Shown here: in pieces, positions 42,569 through 50,721 of the stretch
Layout: each line of letters opens with the position of its first letter
Position numbering within the stretch: the first letter of the stretch is position 1
Assembly (NCBI GenBank): GCA_017534535.1
Contig: JAFXVZ010000047.1
Span: 1-50,721, forward strand
From: Bacteroidaceae bacterium
Lineage (GTDB): Bacteria; Bacteroidota; Bacteroidia; Bacteroidales; Bacteroidaceae
DNA: 50,721 bases
Direction of reading: 5' to 3'
Notes under the pieces: generated by a model
Told to the model about the DNA's origin: nothing
Seen by the model: only the letters and a program-made list of their open reading frames with translations
Databases searched by the model: none
Made by a program: the position numbers and the translations under genes

Positions 42569-43087
42569 TTATCCTTTAAATACTTTTTCCATACTTACGC
42601 CTCTGTTCTGAGCAACCATGCGAGCATCACGCATTTCGCTCAGAGCCTTAATGGTTGCCTTAACCAAATTGTGAGGGTTAGATGAGCCCTTTGACTTAGC
42701 CAACACGTCGGTAATACCTACGCTCTCCAAAACGGCACGCATAGCTCCACCAGCCACAACTCCAGTACCCTGAGAAGCTGGTTTAATGAACACCTCAGCT
42801 CCACCAAACTTAGCCACTTGCTCGTGAGGAACAGTTCCCTTGTATACAGGAACCTTTACCAAGTTTTTCTTAGCAGCCTCAACGCCTTTTGCAATGGCAG
42901 TGGTTACTTCACTAGCCTTACCCAGACCATAACCGATGACACCATCTTCATTACCAACCACAACGATGGCAGCGAAAGTGAAGGTTCTACCACCCTTAGT
43001 TACCTTGGTTACACGATTAATAGCAACCAATCTATCTTTCAGCTCTGTATCGCTTGATACTTTTACTTTATTAGTCAATTCTGCCAT
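42569..43087 (-). CDS. rpsE: 30S ribosomal protein uS5
   Basis: 172 residues with the dsRNA-binding-like N-domain ([18 protein letters not shown]) and the C-domain motif [16 protein letters not shown]. It takes part in translational accuracy and helicase activity at the mRNA entry. It lies five bases after rplR. Confidence 0.97.
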   Translation of the reverse strand: MAELTNKVKVSSDTELKDRLVAINRVTKVTKGGRTFTFAAIVVVGNEDGVIGYGLGKASEVTTAIAKGVEAAKKNLVKVPVYKGTVPHEQVAKFGGAEVFIKPASQGTGVVAGGAMRAVLESVGITDVLAKSKGSSNPHNLVKATIKALSEMRDARMVAQNRGVSMEKVFKG

Positions 43088-43092
43088 AATGA

Positions 43093-43437
43093 TTAAAATT
43101 TAAGTCCACCGTTACGTGCAGCATCAGCCACTTCTTTAACTCTACCATGATATAAGTAACCATTACGGTCGAAAACAACAGTCGTAATGCCAGCTTCCTG
43201 AGCCTTCTTAGCGATCAAGTCACCAACCTTGGCAGCCTGTTCCTTCTTAGGCATCTTCTCTGTCATTCCCAGTGAAGATGCAGCAGCCAGTGTCTTGCCT
43301 GTGAGGTCATCAATCAGCTGTACATAGATCTGCTTATTGCTTCTGAATACGGACATACGTGGTCTTTCTGCAGTGCCAGAGACCTTATTGCGTACTCTAT
43401 ATTTGATCTTAATTCGTCTTTCTATTTTTGCTGTCAT
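43093..43437 (-). CDS. rplR: 50S ribosomal protein uL18
   Basis: 114 residues: [20 protein letters not shown] at the start, then [20 protein letters not shown] and the end [20 protein letters not shown]. It carries 5S rRNA into the large subunit. It lies between rplF and rpsE. Confidence 0.97.
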   Translation of the reverse strand: MTAKIERRIKIKYRVRNKVSGTAERPRMSVFRSNKQIYVQLIDDLTGKTLAAASSLGMTEKMPKKEQAAKVGDLIAKKAQEAGITTVVFDRNGYLYHGRVKEVADAARNGGLKF

Positions 43438-43456
43438 GATATATACAATTTAAATG

Positions 43457-44026
43457 TTACTTCGCACCAGCAGCCTTACCAGACTTTCTGCGAATGATTT
43501 CACCAACAAACTTAATGCCCTTTCCTTTGTAAGGCTCAGGCTTACGGAAAGAACGAATCTTAGCGCAAATCTGACCAAGGAGCTGCTTATCGCATGACTC
43601 TAACAGAATCAGCGGGTTCTTGTTTCTCTCTGACTTAGTCTCAACCTTCACCTCAGGTGGTAACTGAATGAAGATAGGGTGAGTATAGCCTAAAGACAAC
43701 TCGATAACGTTACCCTGATTAGAAACACGGTAACCTACGCCTACAAGCTCCATTTCCTTCTTATATCCCTCAGATACGCCAACCACCATATTATTAACCA
43801 ATGCACGGTACAGACCATGATATGCATGACGCTGCTTTGGATCGTACTGCATGGTCTCCTCGTTCTCAACGAATGAGATATGGCCATCTTCGATGGTAAC
43901 TTTGATAGCAGGATTAACATACTGGCTCAACTCGCCCTTAGGACCCTTTACGGTCACTACATCATCCTTGAAGTTTACAGTAACTCCAGCAGGAATGCTA
44001 ATGGGTAATTTTCCTATTCTTGACAT
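43457..44026 (-). CDS. rplF: 50S ribosomal protein uL6
   Basis: 189 residues starting MSRIGKLPISIPAGV, with the C-terminal PEPYKGKGIKFVGEIIRRKS. The frame could extend ten codons upstream, but the ATG at 44026 fits all relatives, and an AGGAGG (44034-44039) lies seven bases before it. It is 14 bases after the rpsH stop. Confidence 0.97.
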   Translation of the reverse strand: MSRIGKLPISIPAGVTVNFKDDVVTVKGPKGELSQYVNPAIKVTIEDGHISFVENEETMQYDPKQRHAYHGLYRALVNNMVVGVSEGYKKEMELVGVGYRVSNQGNVIELSLGYTHPIFIQLPPEVKVETKSERNKNPLILLESCDKQLLGQICAKIRSFRKPEPYKGKGIKFVGEIIRRKSGKAAGAK

Positions 44027-44040
44027 GCTAAATCCTCCTA

Positions 44041-44436
44041 TTAATAAACGTAACACAATACTTCGCCACCAATCTTAAGCTCGGCAGCTTCTTTGTCTGT
44101 CATCACACCCTTAGATGTTGAAAGAATAGCAATACCCAAGCCATTGATAACTCTTGGCATTTCCTTGTAACCAGTGTACTTACGCAAACCAGGAGAAGAC
44201 ACACGTATGAGCTTCTTGATTGCGTTCACCTTATTCACTGGGTCATACTTCAGAGCCACCTTAATGGTGCCCTGAGGACCATCTTCTACAAACTTGTAAT
44301 TAAGAATGTAGCCTTTGTCAAAAAGAATCTTAGTGATTTCTTTTTTCAAATTTGAGGCAGGAACCTCCACTACTCTATGCTTAGCTTGAATAGCGTTTCT
44401 CAACCTCGTCAAATAATCTGCTATTGGATCAGTCAT
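44041..44436 (-). CDS. rpsH: 30S ribosomal protein uS8
   Basis: 131 residues: MTDPIADYLTRLRNAIQAKH at the start and LGIAILSTSKGVMTDKEA at the end. It binds central 16S rRNA, and in some bacteria represses the spc operon. It lies between rpsN and rplF. Confidence 0.97.
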   Translation of the reverse strand: MTDPIADYLTRLRNAIQAKHRVVEVPASNLKKEITKILFDKGYILNYKFVEDGPQGTIKVALKYDPVNKVNAIKKLIRVSSPGLRKYTGYKEMPRVINGLGIAILSTSKGVMTDKEAAELKIGGEVLCYVY

Positions 44437-44490
44437 ATAATAAATAATTAAATTAATCAGGACTACCCTGACAATATTTAAACATTACTT

Positions 44491-44790
44491 TTACCAGCTT
44501 GCTTTGTGTACTCCAGGTATCAAACCGTTAGATGCCATCTCGCGGAAAGCAATTCTTGAAATTCCGAACTGACGAAGATAACCTTTAGGACGACCACTCA
44601 TCTTACAACGGTTGTGCAATCTGATAGGATTAGCGTTCTTAGGAAGATCTTGTAGTTTCTGAGCTGCCTCATAAGCTTCGGTAGGATCACCTTTTCTTAC
44701 GATTTCTTTCAGTGCTGCTCTCTTAGCGGCATACTTAGCTACCAGCTTTGCACGCTTTACCTCGCGTGCTTTCATTGATTCCTTTGCCAT
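44491..44790 (-). CDS. rpsN: 30S ribosomal protein uS14
   Basis: 99 residues, the long zinc-free form: no CxxC pairs, with [20 protein letters not shown] near the end. It lies six bases after rplE and 54 bases before rpsH. Confidence 0.97.
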   Translation of the reverse strand: MAKESMKAREVKRAKLVAKYAAKRAALKEIVRKGDPTEAYEAAQKLQDLPKNANPIRLHNRCKMSGRPKGYLRQFGISRIAFREMASNGLIPGVHKASW

Positions 44791-44796
44791 AATTTA

Positions 44797-45354
44797 TCAA
44801 TCTTTTTTAGCGTTTTTAAATGGTAAGCCAAATTCCTTCAACAAAGCATAACCTTCCTCGTCAGTTTTAGCAGTGGTTACGAACGTAATGTTCATACCCT
44901 TGATACTCTGAACACTATCGATATTAATCTCTGGGAAGATAATTTGCTCCTGGATACCCAGTGAATAGTTACCACGACCATCCAGCTTGCTTTCAATACC
45001 CTTAAAGTCACGGATACGAGGTAAAGCCACACGAATCAACTTCTCCAGGAACTCATACATACGCTCACGACGCAGTGTCACCATCACGCCAATAGGCATC
45101 TTCTTACGCAACTTGAAGTTAGCGATATCCTTCTTAGAAAGGGTTGCCACAGCCTTCTGGCCAGTAATAGTGGTCAGCTCATTGATAGCGTCATCGATAA
45201 TCTTCTTGTCAGCCACAGCATTACCTAAACCTTGGTTCACCACAATCTTCTTCAATACAGGTATCTGCATGGTAGAAGTGTACTGGAACTTTGCTTTCAA
45301 AGCAGGAGCGATACGCTCAGCATATTCCTTCTTTAAACTTGCAGTATTACTCAT
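44797..45354 (-). CDS. rplE: 50S ribosomal protein uL5
   Basis: 185 residues beginning [20 protein letters not shown] and including [16 protein letters not shown]. It binds 5S rRNA and the tRNA elbow. The ATG at 45354 overlaps the rplX stop (TGATG). A GTG directly before it is a worse choice. AGGAG lies eight bases upstream, within the rplX codons. Confidence 0.96.
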   Translation of the reverse strand: MSNTASLKKEYAERIAPALKAKFQYTSTMQIPVLKKIVVNQGLGNAVADKKIIDDAINELTTITGQKAVATLSKKDIANFKLRKKMPIGVMVTLRRERMYEFLEKLIRVALPRIRDFKGIESKLDGRGNYSLGIQEQIIFPEINIDSVQSIKGMNITFVTTAKTDEEGYALLKEFGLPFKNAKKD

Positions 45355-45674
45355 CACTTAATCTCCTCTCCTGATTTTTTAGCGTAACGAACTAATTTAC
45401 CATTATCACCCAATCTTCTACCGATGCGAGTAGGCTTGCCGGTCTTAGGATCAAGAGGATTCAAATTTGAAATATGAATAGGAGCCTCTTTCTTTACAAA
45501 ACCACCCTGTGGGTTCTTTGCGTTAGGCTTAGTGCTCTTCTGAACCATGTTGACACCTTCAACGATGGCACGGTTCTCTTTTACAAGAACCTTCAACACG
45601 CGACCAGTCTTGCCCTTGTCTTCACCGGCATTCACGTAAACCTGGTCGTTCTTTTTAATATGCAATTTACTCAT
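45354..45674 (-). CDS. rplX: 50S ribosomal protein uL24
   Basis: 106 residues with the KOW motif [20 protein letters not shown] and the C-terminal [12 protein letters not shown]. It starts 50S assembly near the exit tunnel. The stop overlaps the rplE start. Confidence 0.97.
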   Translation of the reverse strand: MSKLHIKKNDQVYVNAGEDKGKTGRVLKVLVKENRAIVEGVNMVQKSTKPNAKNPQGGFVKKEAPIHISNLNPLDPKTGKPTRIGRRLGDNGKLVRYAKKSGEEIK

Positions 45675-45694
45675 TAGTTTAAAACTTTAAAAAA

Positions 45695-46060
45695 TTAAAG
45701 TACTTCAGGAGCTAGTGAGACTACTTTCATGTTAGTAGCACGAAGCTCGCGGGCAACAGGGCCAAAGATACGGCTACCGCGAAGTTCGCCTGCATTATTC
45801 AACAACACACAAGCATTATCGTCGAAACGGATGTAAGAACCGTCAGCACGACGGATTTCCTTCTTCGTACGTACGATCAAAGCTTTTGACACTGCACCTT
45901 TTTTAATATCACTTGAAGGGATAACATTCTGAACGGCTACAACGATGATGTCGCCAACAGAAGCATAGCGGCGACCAGTGCTACCCAAAACACGGATGCA
46001 CAAAGCCTCGCGAGCTCCACTGTTATCGCATACAGTAAGTTTGGTCTCTACTTGTATCAT
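45695..46060 (-). CDS. rplN: 50S ribosomal protein uL14
   Basis: 121 residues: [20 protein letters not shown] and a C-terminal [14 protein letters not shown]. It lies on the subunit interface near uL19. Two bases separate it from rpsQ. Confidence 0.97.
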   Translation of the reverse strand: MIQVETKLTVCDNSGAREALCIRVLGSTGRRYASVGDIIVVAVQNVIPSSDIKKGAVSKALIVRTKKEIRRADGSYIRFDDNACVLLNNAGELRGSRIFGPVARELRATNMKVVSLAPEVL

Positions 46061-46062
46061 AA

Positions 46063-46320
46063 TTACTTAGCTCTTTCAGTTATTTCTACTAATCTCCATC
46101 TCTTCAGCTTGCTCAGCGGGCGAGTTTCCATGATACGAACGGTATCACCGATATTGCACTCATTCTTCTCATCATGAGCATAGTACTTCTTCGTCTTGCT
46201 GACGAACTTGCCATACAAGGGGTGCTTCACTTTGAACTTAGAAGCCACAGTGATAGTCTTATCCATCTTATTGCTCAGGACAACCCCTGTTCTCACTTTT
46301 CTTAAATTTCTTGCTTCCAT
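46063..46320 (-). CDS. rpsQ: 30S ribosomal protein uS17
   Basis: 85 residues starting [14 protein letters not shown], with [15 protein letters not shown] four-codon extension upstream would begin at 46332, next to the rpmC stop, but the ATG at 46320 matches the usual family start. It binds 16S rRNA early in assembly. Confidence 0.95.
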   Translation of the reverse strand: MEARNLRKVRTGVVLSNKMDKTITVASKFKVKHPLYGKFVSKTKKYYAHDEKNECNIGDTVRIMETRPLSKLKRWRLVEITERAK

Positions 46321-46332
46321 CAAGGCCATCAA

Positions 46333-46527
46333 TTAATTGTTAAGTTCTCTTTCACGCAGAATGGTCATCATGCGTGCAATAGTCTTGCGTAATTTCTTGA
46401 TCTGAGAAGGATCTTCCAAGGGAGAAATCGCATGATTCAACATCATCTGATGCAGGTTAACCTTTTCAGTCTCCACTCTTTCCTTCAGGTCAGCGGTAGT
46501 TAATTCTCTAATTTCTGCTATCTTCAT
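46333..46527 (-). CDS. rpmC: 50S ribosomal protein uL29
   Basis: 64 residues: MKIAEIRELTTADLKERVET, a helical hairpin at the tunnel exit. It starts five bases after the rplP stop. Confidence 0.97.
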   Translation of the reverse strand: MKIAEIRELTTADLKERVETEKVNLHQMMLNHAISPLEDPSQIKKLRKTIARMMTILRERELNN

Positions 46528-46532
46528 ATCTT

Positions 46533-46970
46533 TTACGCATTTTGATTCTGATAATCGTAATCACGCCTTACGACAAACTTAGTCGTGATAGGCAGTTTCT
46601 GAGCAGCCAAGCGTAAAGCTTCCTTAGCTACGTCAAAAGGAACGCCCTCGGCCTCAATGATAATTCTACCAGGAGTAACAGGTGCAACCCATCCTGCAGG
46701 ATCACCCTTACCTTTACCCATACGCACGTCAGCAGGCTTGCGAGTAATAGGTTTATCCGGGAAGATGCGAATCCAAATCTGTCCTTGACGCTGCATATAT
46801 CTTGTTACTGCAATACGAGCAGCTTCAATCTGCTGGGCGGTAATCCATTTACGCTCCAGCGCCTTTATACCGAATGAACCGAAAGCCAGTGTAGTACCAC
46901 GGTGAGCATCACCCTTGCGGCCACGACCATCTTGCGGTCTTCTGTATTTTACTCTTTTAGGTTGTAACAT
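46533..46970 (-). CDS. rplP: 50S ribosomal protein uL16
   Basis: 145 residues: [20 protein letters not shown] at the start and [20 protein letters not shown] in the loop near the A-site tRNA. It lies between rpsC and rpmC. Confidence 0.97.
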   Translation of the reverse strand: MLQPKRVKYRRPQDGRGRKGDAHRGTTLAFGSFGIKALERKWITAQQIEAARIAVTRYMQRQGQIWIRIFPDKPITRKPADVRMGKGKGDPAGWVAPVTPGRIIIEAEGVPFDVAKEALRLAAQKLPITTKFVVRRDYDYQNQNA

Positions 46971-46988
46971 AACTTCTAAATTTCAAAA

Positions 46989-47714
46989 TTAGCGGTTATT
47001 CTTTTTTCTTTTGAAGTTTCTTCCGCCGCCAGCATTGTTGCCACGACCGGATTCCTTTGGCTGGGTGAAGTTTGGCGCCAAGTCACGTTTGCCATAAACC
47101 TCGCCTCTGCAAATCCACACCTTTACCCCCTGAATACCAACCTTAGTCAGTGCTTCAGCCAGACAATAGTCGATGTCTGCACGGAAAGTGTGCAAAGGAG
47201 TTCTACCTTCCTTATACATCTCAGAGCGTGCCATCTCAGCACCGTTCAAACGACCTGAGATCTGAATTTTGATACCCTCGGCGCCCATACGCATAGTATT
47301 AGCGATAGCCATCTTGATAGCACGACGGTATGCAATCTTACCTTCAACCTGACGAGCCACATTGTTAGCCACAATAACTGCGTCCAATTCAGGACGGCGC
47401 ACCTCGAAGATATTGATCTGAATCTCCTTATCGGTGATCTTCTTCAACTCCTCCTTCAGCTTGTCAACTTCCTGACCACCCTTACCAATAATAATACCTG
47501 GACGTGAAGTGCAAACAGTGATTGTAACAAGTTTCAGTGTACGTTCGATAACGATGCGTGATACGCTTGCCTTTGCCAGACGTGCGTTCAGATACTTACG
47601 GATCTTGCTATCTTCCAACAGACGGTCACCGTAGTTCTTGCCACCGTACCAATTAGAATCCCATCCACGGATGATTCCCAAACGATTACTTATCGGATTA
47701 ACTTTCTGTCCCAT
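46989..47714 (-). CDS. rpsC: 30S ribosomal protein uS3
   Basis: 241 residues with the KH domain ([14 protein letters not shown]) and the C-domain [17 protein letters not shown]. It sits at the mRNA entry. The C-terminal end has a glycine/asparagine- and lysine-rich tail ([17 protein letters not shown]), slightly longer than usual. Confidence 0.97.
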   Translation of the reverse strand: MGQKVNPISNRLGIIRGWDSNWYGGKNYGDRLLEDSKIRKYLNARLAKASVSRIVIERTLKLVTITVCTSRPGIIIGKGGQEVDKLKEELKKITDKEIQINIFEVRRPELDAVIVANNVARQVEGKIAYRRAIKMAIANTMRMGAEGIKIQISGRLNGAEMARSEMYKEGRTPLHTFRADIDYCLAEALTKVGIQGVKVWICRGEVYGKRDLAPNFTQPKESGRGNNAGGGRNFKRKKNNR

Positions 47715-47719
47715 AAACC

Positions 47720-48130
47720 TTAATTTTGATCATCGTTATTACTCTTAGAACCTACGAACAGCGTTACGTGGTTAGAACGCTTGCGGATTCTATATCCTCT
47801 TCCCTGTGGTGCTGGTCTCATGCGCTTGAGAGTCATACCACCATCAACAAAAATCTTGGTCACGAACAGTTCTCCGCTTTCAGCCTTGCGCTCGTTCTTC
47901 TGCTCCCAGTTAGCAATGGCAGAACGCAGCAGTTTCTCAACCTTAGCTGCGGGTGCCTTTGAAGAGAACTTCAGCACGCCGAGTGCTCTGTTCACCTCCA
48001 TACCACGAATCATGTCGGCCACAAGGCGCATCTTGCGTGGTGAAGTAGGAACAGTTTGCAACTTGGCAAAATACATAGTCTTAAGGGCTTCTTTTCTTTT
48101 TTCAGCCGATATTTTCTTTCTTGCTCCCAT
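47720..48130 (-). CDS. rplV: 50S ribosomal protein uL22
   Basis: 136 residues with [20 protein letters not shown] and the hairpin loop [20 protein letters not shown] that lines the exit tunnel. It lies five bases before rpsC. Confidence 0.97.
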   Translation of the reverse strand: MGARKKISAEKRKEALKTMYFAKLQTVPTSPRKMRLVADMIRGMEVNRALGVLKFSSKAPAAKVEKLLRSAIANWEQKNERKAESGELFVTKIFVDGGMTLKRMRPAPQGRGYRIRKRSNHVTLFVGSKSNNDDQN

Positions 48131-48167
48131 TATATAATATTACTTTTTTATCTATGATAACCTGTCT

Positions 48168-48434
48168 TTATTTTCTGTTACCTGAGTGACCCTTGAAGGT
48201 GCGTGTTGGAGAGAACTCGCCCAGCTTATGGCCTACCATGTTTTCAGTAATGTAAACAGGAATAAATTTATTTCCGTTATGTACCGCGATGGTGTGACCA
48301 ACGAAGTCAGGAGAAATCATTGATGCACGAGCCCATGTCTTGACTACATCCTTCTTGCCACTTTCATTCATGGCCAGGACTTTCTTTTCAAGCTTCACGT
48401 TGATATACGGACCTTTCTTTAATGAACGACTCAT
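48168..48434 (-). CDS. rpsS: 30S ribosomal protein uS19
   Basis: 88 residues: [20 protein letters not shown] and the C-terminal [14 protein letters not shown]. It lies at the head of the 30S with uS13, between rplB and rplV. Confidence 0.97.
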   Translation of the reverse strand: MSRSLKKGPYINVKLEKKVLAMNESGKKDVVKTWARASMISPDFVGHTIAVHNGNKFIPVYITENMVGHKLGEFSPTRTFKGHSGNRK

Positions 48435-48454
48435 AATTTATTCTTTTAATCAGA

Positions 48455-49279
48455 TTACTTCTTTCTTCTCTCAATAATATACTTAGACGACTGCTTCTTA
48501 GGTGCACGAGTCTTGAGACCCTTAGAGTACAAGCCCTTGCGAGATCTTGGATGACCACCAGAAGCACGACCTTCACCACCACCCATTGGGTGATCAACTG
48601 GGTTCATTACGACACCACGGTTGTGAGGACGACGTCCTAACCAACGAGAGCGACCGGCTTTACCTGAACTCTCCAGTCCGTGATCTGAATTACCTACGCT
48701 ACCGATAGTAGCCTTACATGCGCTCAGAATCTTGCGCAACTCGCCTGAAGGCAACTTAATCACACAGTAATCGCCCTCGCGAGAGGTGAGCTGTGCGAAG
48801 TTACCTGCTGAGCGAACCAGCGCTGCACCCTGACCAGGACGCAACTCAATATTATGAATCACTGTACCAACAGGTATGTTCTGCAGTGGAAGAGCGTTAC
48901 CTACTTCAGGAGCCACATCGGGACCTGACATCAGAGTTGTGCCCACCTGCAGACCATCAGGAGCAATAATATAGCGTTTTTCACCATCTGCATAGAACAA
49001 CAGTGCGATACGAGCTGAACGGTTAGGATCATACTCAATAGTCTTCACCACTGCTGGAATGCCATCTTTATTACGCTTGAAGTCAACGTTACGAATTACC
49101 TTGGTATGACCGCCACCAATATAACGCATGGTCATCTCACCGGTATTGTTACGACCACCTGACTTCTTAACACCAAACACAAGAGATTTCTCTGGTACCC
49201 GTGCAGTAATTTCTTCGAAAGTACCAATAATTTTATGTCTTTGACCCGGTGTTGTGGGTTTAAATTTACGTACTGCCAT
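48455..49279 (-). CDS. rplB: 50S ribosomal protein uL2
   Basis: 274 residues: [20 protein letters not shown], and the C-terminal [20 protein letters not shown] near the peptidyl transferase centre. It is one of the most conserved proteins in the cluster, with standard length. Confidence 0.97.
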   Translation of the reverse strand: MAVRKFKPTTPGQRHKIIGTFEEITARVPEKSLVFGVKKSGGRNNTGEMTMRYIGGGHTKVIRNVDFKRNKDGIPAVVKTIEYDPNRSARIALLFYADGEKRYIIAPDGLQVGTTLMSGPDVAPEVGNALPLQNIPVGTVIHNIELRPGQGAALVRSAGNFAQLTSREGDYCVIKLPSGELRKILSACKATIGSVGNSDHGLESSGKAGRSRWLGRRPHNRGVVMNPVDHPMGGGEGRASGGHPRSRKGLYSKGLKTRAPKKQSSKYIIERRKK

Positions 49280-49284
49280 CTTAA

Positions 49285-49578
49285 TTAAATATTGCTATAA
49301 AAATCTATAGTATCACCTTCTCTCAGGGTTACCACAGCCTTCTTATAGGCATTGGTACGACCTGTCAACAAGCCACTACGGGTATAACGTCTCTTGCTTT
49401 TACCCTGATATCTCATTGTATTCACATCAACAACTTTTACATTGTAGAGTGCCTCAACTTCTTTCTTAATCGCCAATTTATCAGCATCTGGACGTACAAT
49501 GAAACCGAAACGATTTGGCATCTTTTCGGTCATCGCCGTCATCTTCTCTGTCACCAATGGTTTAATAATAACTGCCAT
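49285..49578 (-). CDS. rplW: 50S ribosomal protein uL23
   Basis: 97 residues: [20 protein letters not shown]. It docks trigger factor and SRP at the tunnel exit. An AGGAGG (49587-49592) lies eight bases before the ATG, inside the last codons of rplD (KEA), so it may be coding chance or a real Shine-Dalgarno. Confidence 0.96.
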   Translation of the reverse strand: MAVIIKPLVTEKMTAMTEKMPNRFGFIVRPDADKLAIKKEVEALYNVKVVDVNTMRYQGKSKRRYTRSGLLTGRTNAYKKAVVTLREGDTIDFYSNI

Positions 49579-49581
49579 TAT

Positions 49582-50220
49582 TTACGCCTCCTTTTTATCT
49601 AACATATCGTCGATTGCTGAAAGTGCTTTTTCGGTAAACACAACTACTCCGGCGTCCAATACACGGTAGGTATTTACGCCTGAAACAGTCTGTACCTTGG
49701 CACGCTGCAAGTTACGAGCCGACAAATATACGTTTTTATTAGCTTCTGGTAATACTAAGAGTAGCTTTTTGTCAGAAACTTTAAGGTTATTTAACAAAGC
49801 TACAAACTCCTTAGTCTTTGGAGCCTCGAAAGTAAAGTCCTCAACCACCATAATGCCACTGTTCTGTGCCTTGTATGCGAGGGCAGACTTACGAGCCAAC
49901 TGCTTTACCTTCTTATTCAACTTGAAAGAGTAATCTCTTGGCTTTGGACCGAACACGCGACCACCACCAACCAATACTGGTGAGTTGATATCACCGTGGC
50001 GAGCACCGCCACCACCTTTCTGACGACCTAATTTACGAGTAGAGCCACTAACTTCACTTCTTTCCTTAGACTTTGCAGTACCCTGGCGCTGGTTAGCCAA
50101 AAACTGCTTTACGTCAAGGTAGATTGCATGGTCATTGGGCTCGATTCCGAAGATAGATTCGTTTAACGCAACCTTTCTTCCGGTGTCTTCACCTTTAATA
50201 TTGTAAACGCTAACTTCCAT
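49582..50220 (-). CDS. rplD: 50S ribosomal protein uL4
   Basis: 212 residues with the tunnel loop region [20 protein letters not shown]; the start is [16 protein letters not shown]. In E. coli the homologue represses the S10 operon. Its ATG overlaps the rplC stop by one base (TAATG). Confidence 0.96.
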   Translation of the reverse strand: MEVSVYNIKGEDTGRKVALNESIFGIEPNDHAIYLDVKQFLANQRQGTAKSKERSEVSGSTRKLGRQKGGGGARHGDINSPVLVGGGRVFGPKPRDYSFKLNKKVKQLARKSALAYKAQNSGIMVVEDFTFEAPKTKEFVALLNNLKVSDKKLLLVLPEANKNVYLSARNLQRAKVQTVSGVNTYRVLDAGVVVFTEKALSAIDDMLDKKEA

Positions 50221-50721
50221 TATTTCTCAATTAAAACGATTGAATTTTTGCAACCTGGAACGGAGCCCTTAACCAAGAGCAGATTGTGTTCCGCGATTAC
50301 CTTTAAAATTTGCAAGTTCTGAACCGTTACACGGTTGCCACCCATCTGACCACCCATGCGCATACCTTTGAACACCTTTGCAGGGTAAGAGCAAGCACCG
50401 ATTGAACCTGGCTTGCGGAGACGGTTGTGCTGACCATGAGTCTGCTGGCCTACGCCACCGAAATGATGTCTTTTAACCACACCCTGGAAACCTTTACCCT
50501 TTGAGGTACCGATTACATCAACGAAATCAACATCATTGAACAGCTCTACGTTTACAGTTTCACCCAAATTTAACTGGGTATCAAAATTCTTGAACTCAGC
50601 CAAGTGTCTCTTTGGTGTTACACCAGCCTTCTTGAAGTGACCCATCATCTGCTTGGTGGTGTTCTTCTCCTTCTTCTCCTGGAAGCCGAGCTGAACAGCC
50701 TCATAGCCGTCGGTCTCAACA
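50220..50721 (-). CDS. rplC: 50S ribosomal protein uL3, N-terminus cut by the window edge
   Basis: 166 residues are visible, from within the sequence [20 protein letters not shown] to the stop at 50220. GASKG-type and [16 protein letters not shown] motifs are present (the methylated glutamine region). The gene start lies to the right of the window, and rpsJ is expected beyond. The ATG at 50648 is internal and not the real start. Confidence 0.95.
   Translation of the reverse strand, partial: VETDGYEAVQLGFQEKKEKNTTKQMMGHFKKAGVTPKRHLAEFKNFDTQLNLGETVNVELFNDVDFVDVIGTSKGKGFQGVVKRHHFGGVGQQTHGQHNRLRKPGSIGACSYPAKVFKGMRMGGQMGGNRVTVQNLQILKVIAEHNLLLVKGSVPGCKNSIVLIEK

Noticed and set aside
50220-50648. 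A complete 142-residue rplC starting at 50648
   Set aside because: The frame stays open to the window edge and the extra residues match uL3, so this is an internal ATG of a truncated gene.

Overview
The window is a stretch of a Bacteroidales chromosome, most likely from the Prevotella/Segatella group. Evidence for this is the recurring Bacteroidota-type promoter (TTTG, about 20 bases, TAnnTTTG), the near absence of Shine-Dalgarno sequences, families typical of the phylum (DUF4834, Imm17-like, Sde182/DUF1593, DUF1080, MgtC-DUF4010), and protein sequences such as DnaE, RibBA and the ribosomal proteins. The genus is inferred from general resemblance only. No prophage, insertion sequence or CRISPR array is present.

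Region 1 (1-27.8 kb) is mixed-strand housekeeping sequence. It starts with an outward minus-strand promoter and a possible structured RNA at the left edge. Then come a secreted DNase I-like lipoprotein with a small metal-binding protein, tsaE with two small neighbours, dnaE-trxA, a phosphatidylethanolamine pair (psd, pssA), a minus-strand operon (M20 peptidase, yraN, birA, tadA), an acyl-CoA ligase, prfB, a CYTH protein, an MgtC-like membrane protein, luxS, a metallo-beta-lactamase-fold protein, an ftsB-like operon that also holds a Sde182-like lipoprotein, dnaX, a 2[4Fe-4S] ferredoxin, an aminotransferase, ribBA, an LptF/G permease and a tRNA-Met. A parS-like site lies in the promoter of the acyl-CoA ligase gene. 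Together with the ribosomal-protein cluster it suggests an origin-proximal position.

Region 2 (27.8-30.5 kb) is the most unusual. It has an S66 peptidase lipoprotein gene, preceded by a small double-glycine-leader peptide gene with a five-cysteine core and a near-consensus promoter. Beyond that is about 1.16 kb without a supported gene. This holds a nested, roughly concentric set of inverted repeats about 0.92 kb across, built around AAATTCTC-GA-GAGAATTT dyads and flanked by inverted arrays of CTACACT heptamers spaced exactly 11 bases apart. Degenerate 22-base tandem repeats lie beside it and at two other places in the window.

Region 3 (30.5-37.1 kb) is all minus strand: a DUF1080 protein with a Gfo/Idh/MocA oxidoreductase, then an MBOAT acyltransferase with two SGNH hydrolases and a small secreted protein. 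The MBOAT set is probably a polysaccharide O-acylation operon.

Region 4 (37.2-50.7 kb) is the S10-spc-alpha ribosomal-protein cluster on the minus strand, from rplC (cut by the right edge) to rplQ and a strong terminator. It includes secY, infA, rpmJ and rpoA but has no map gene between secY and infA.
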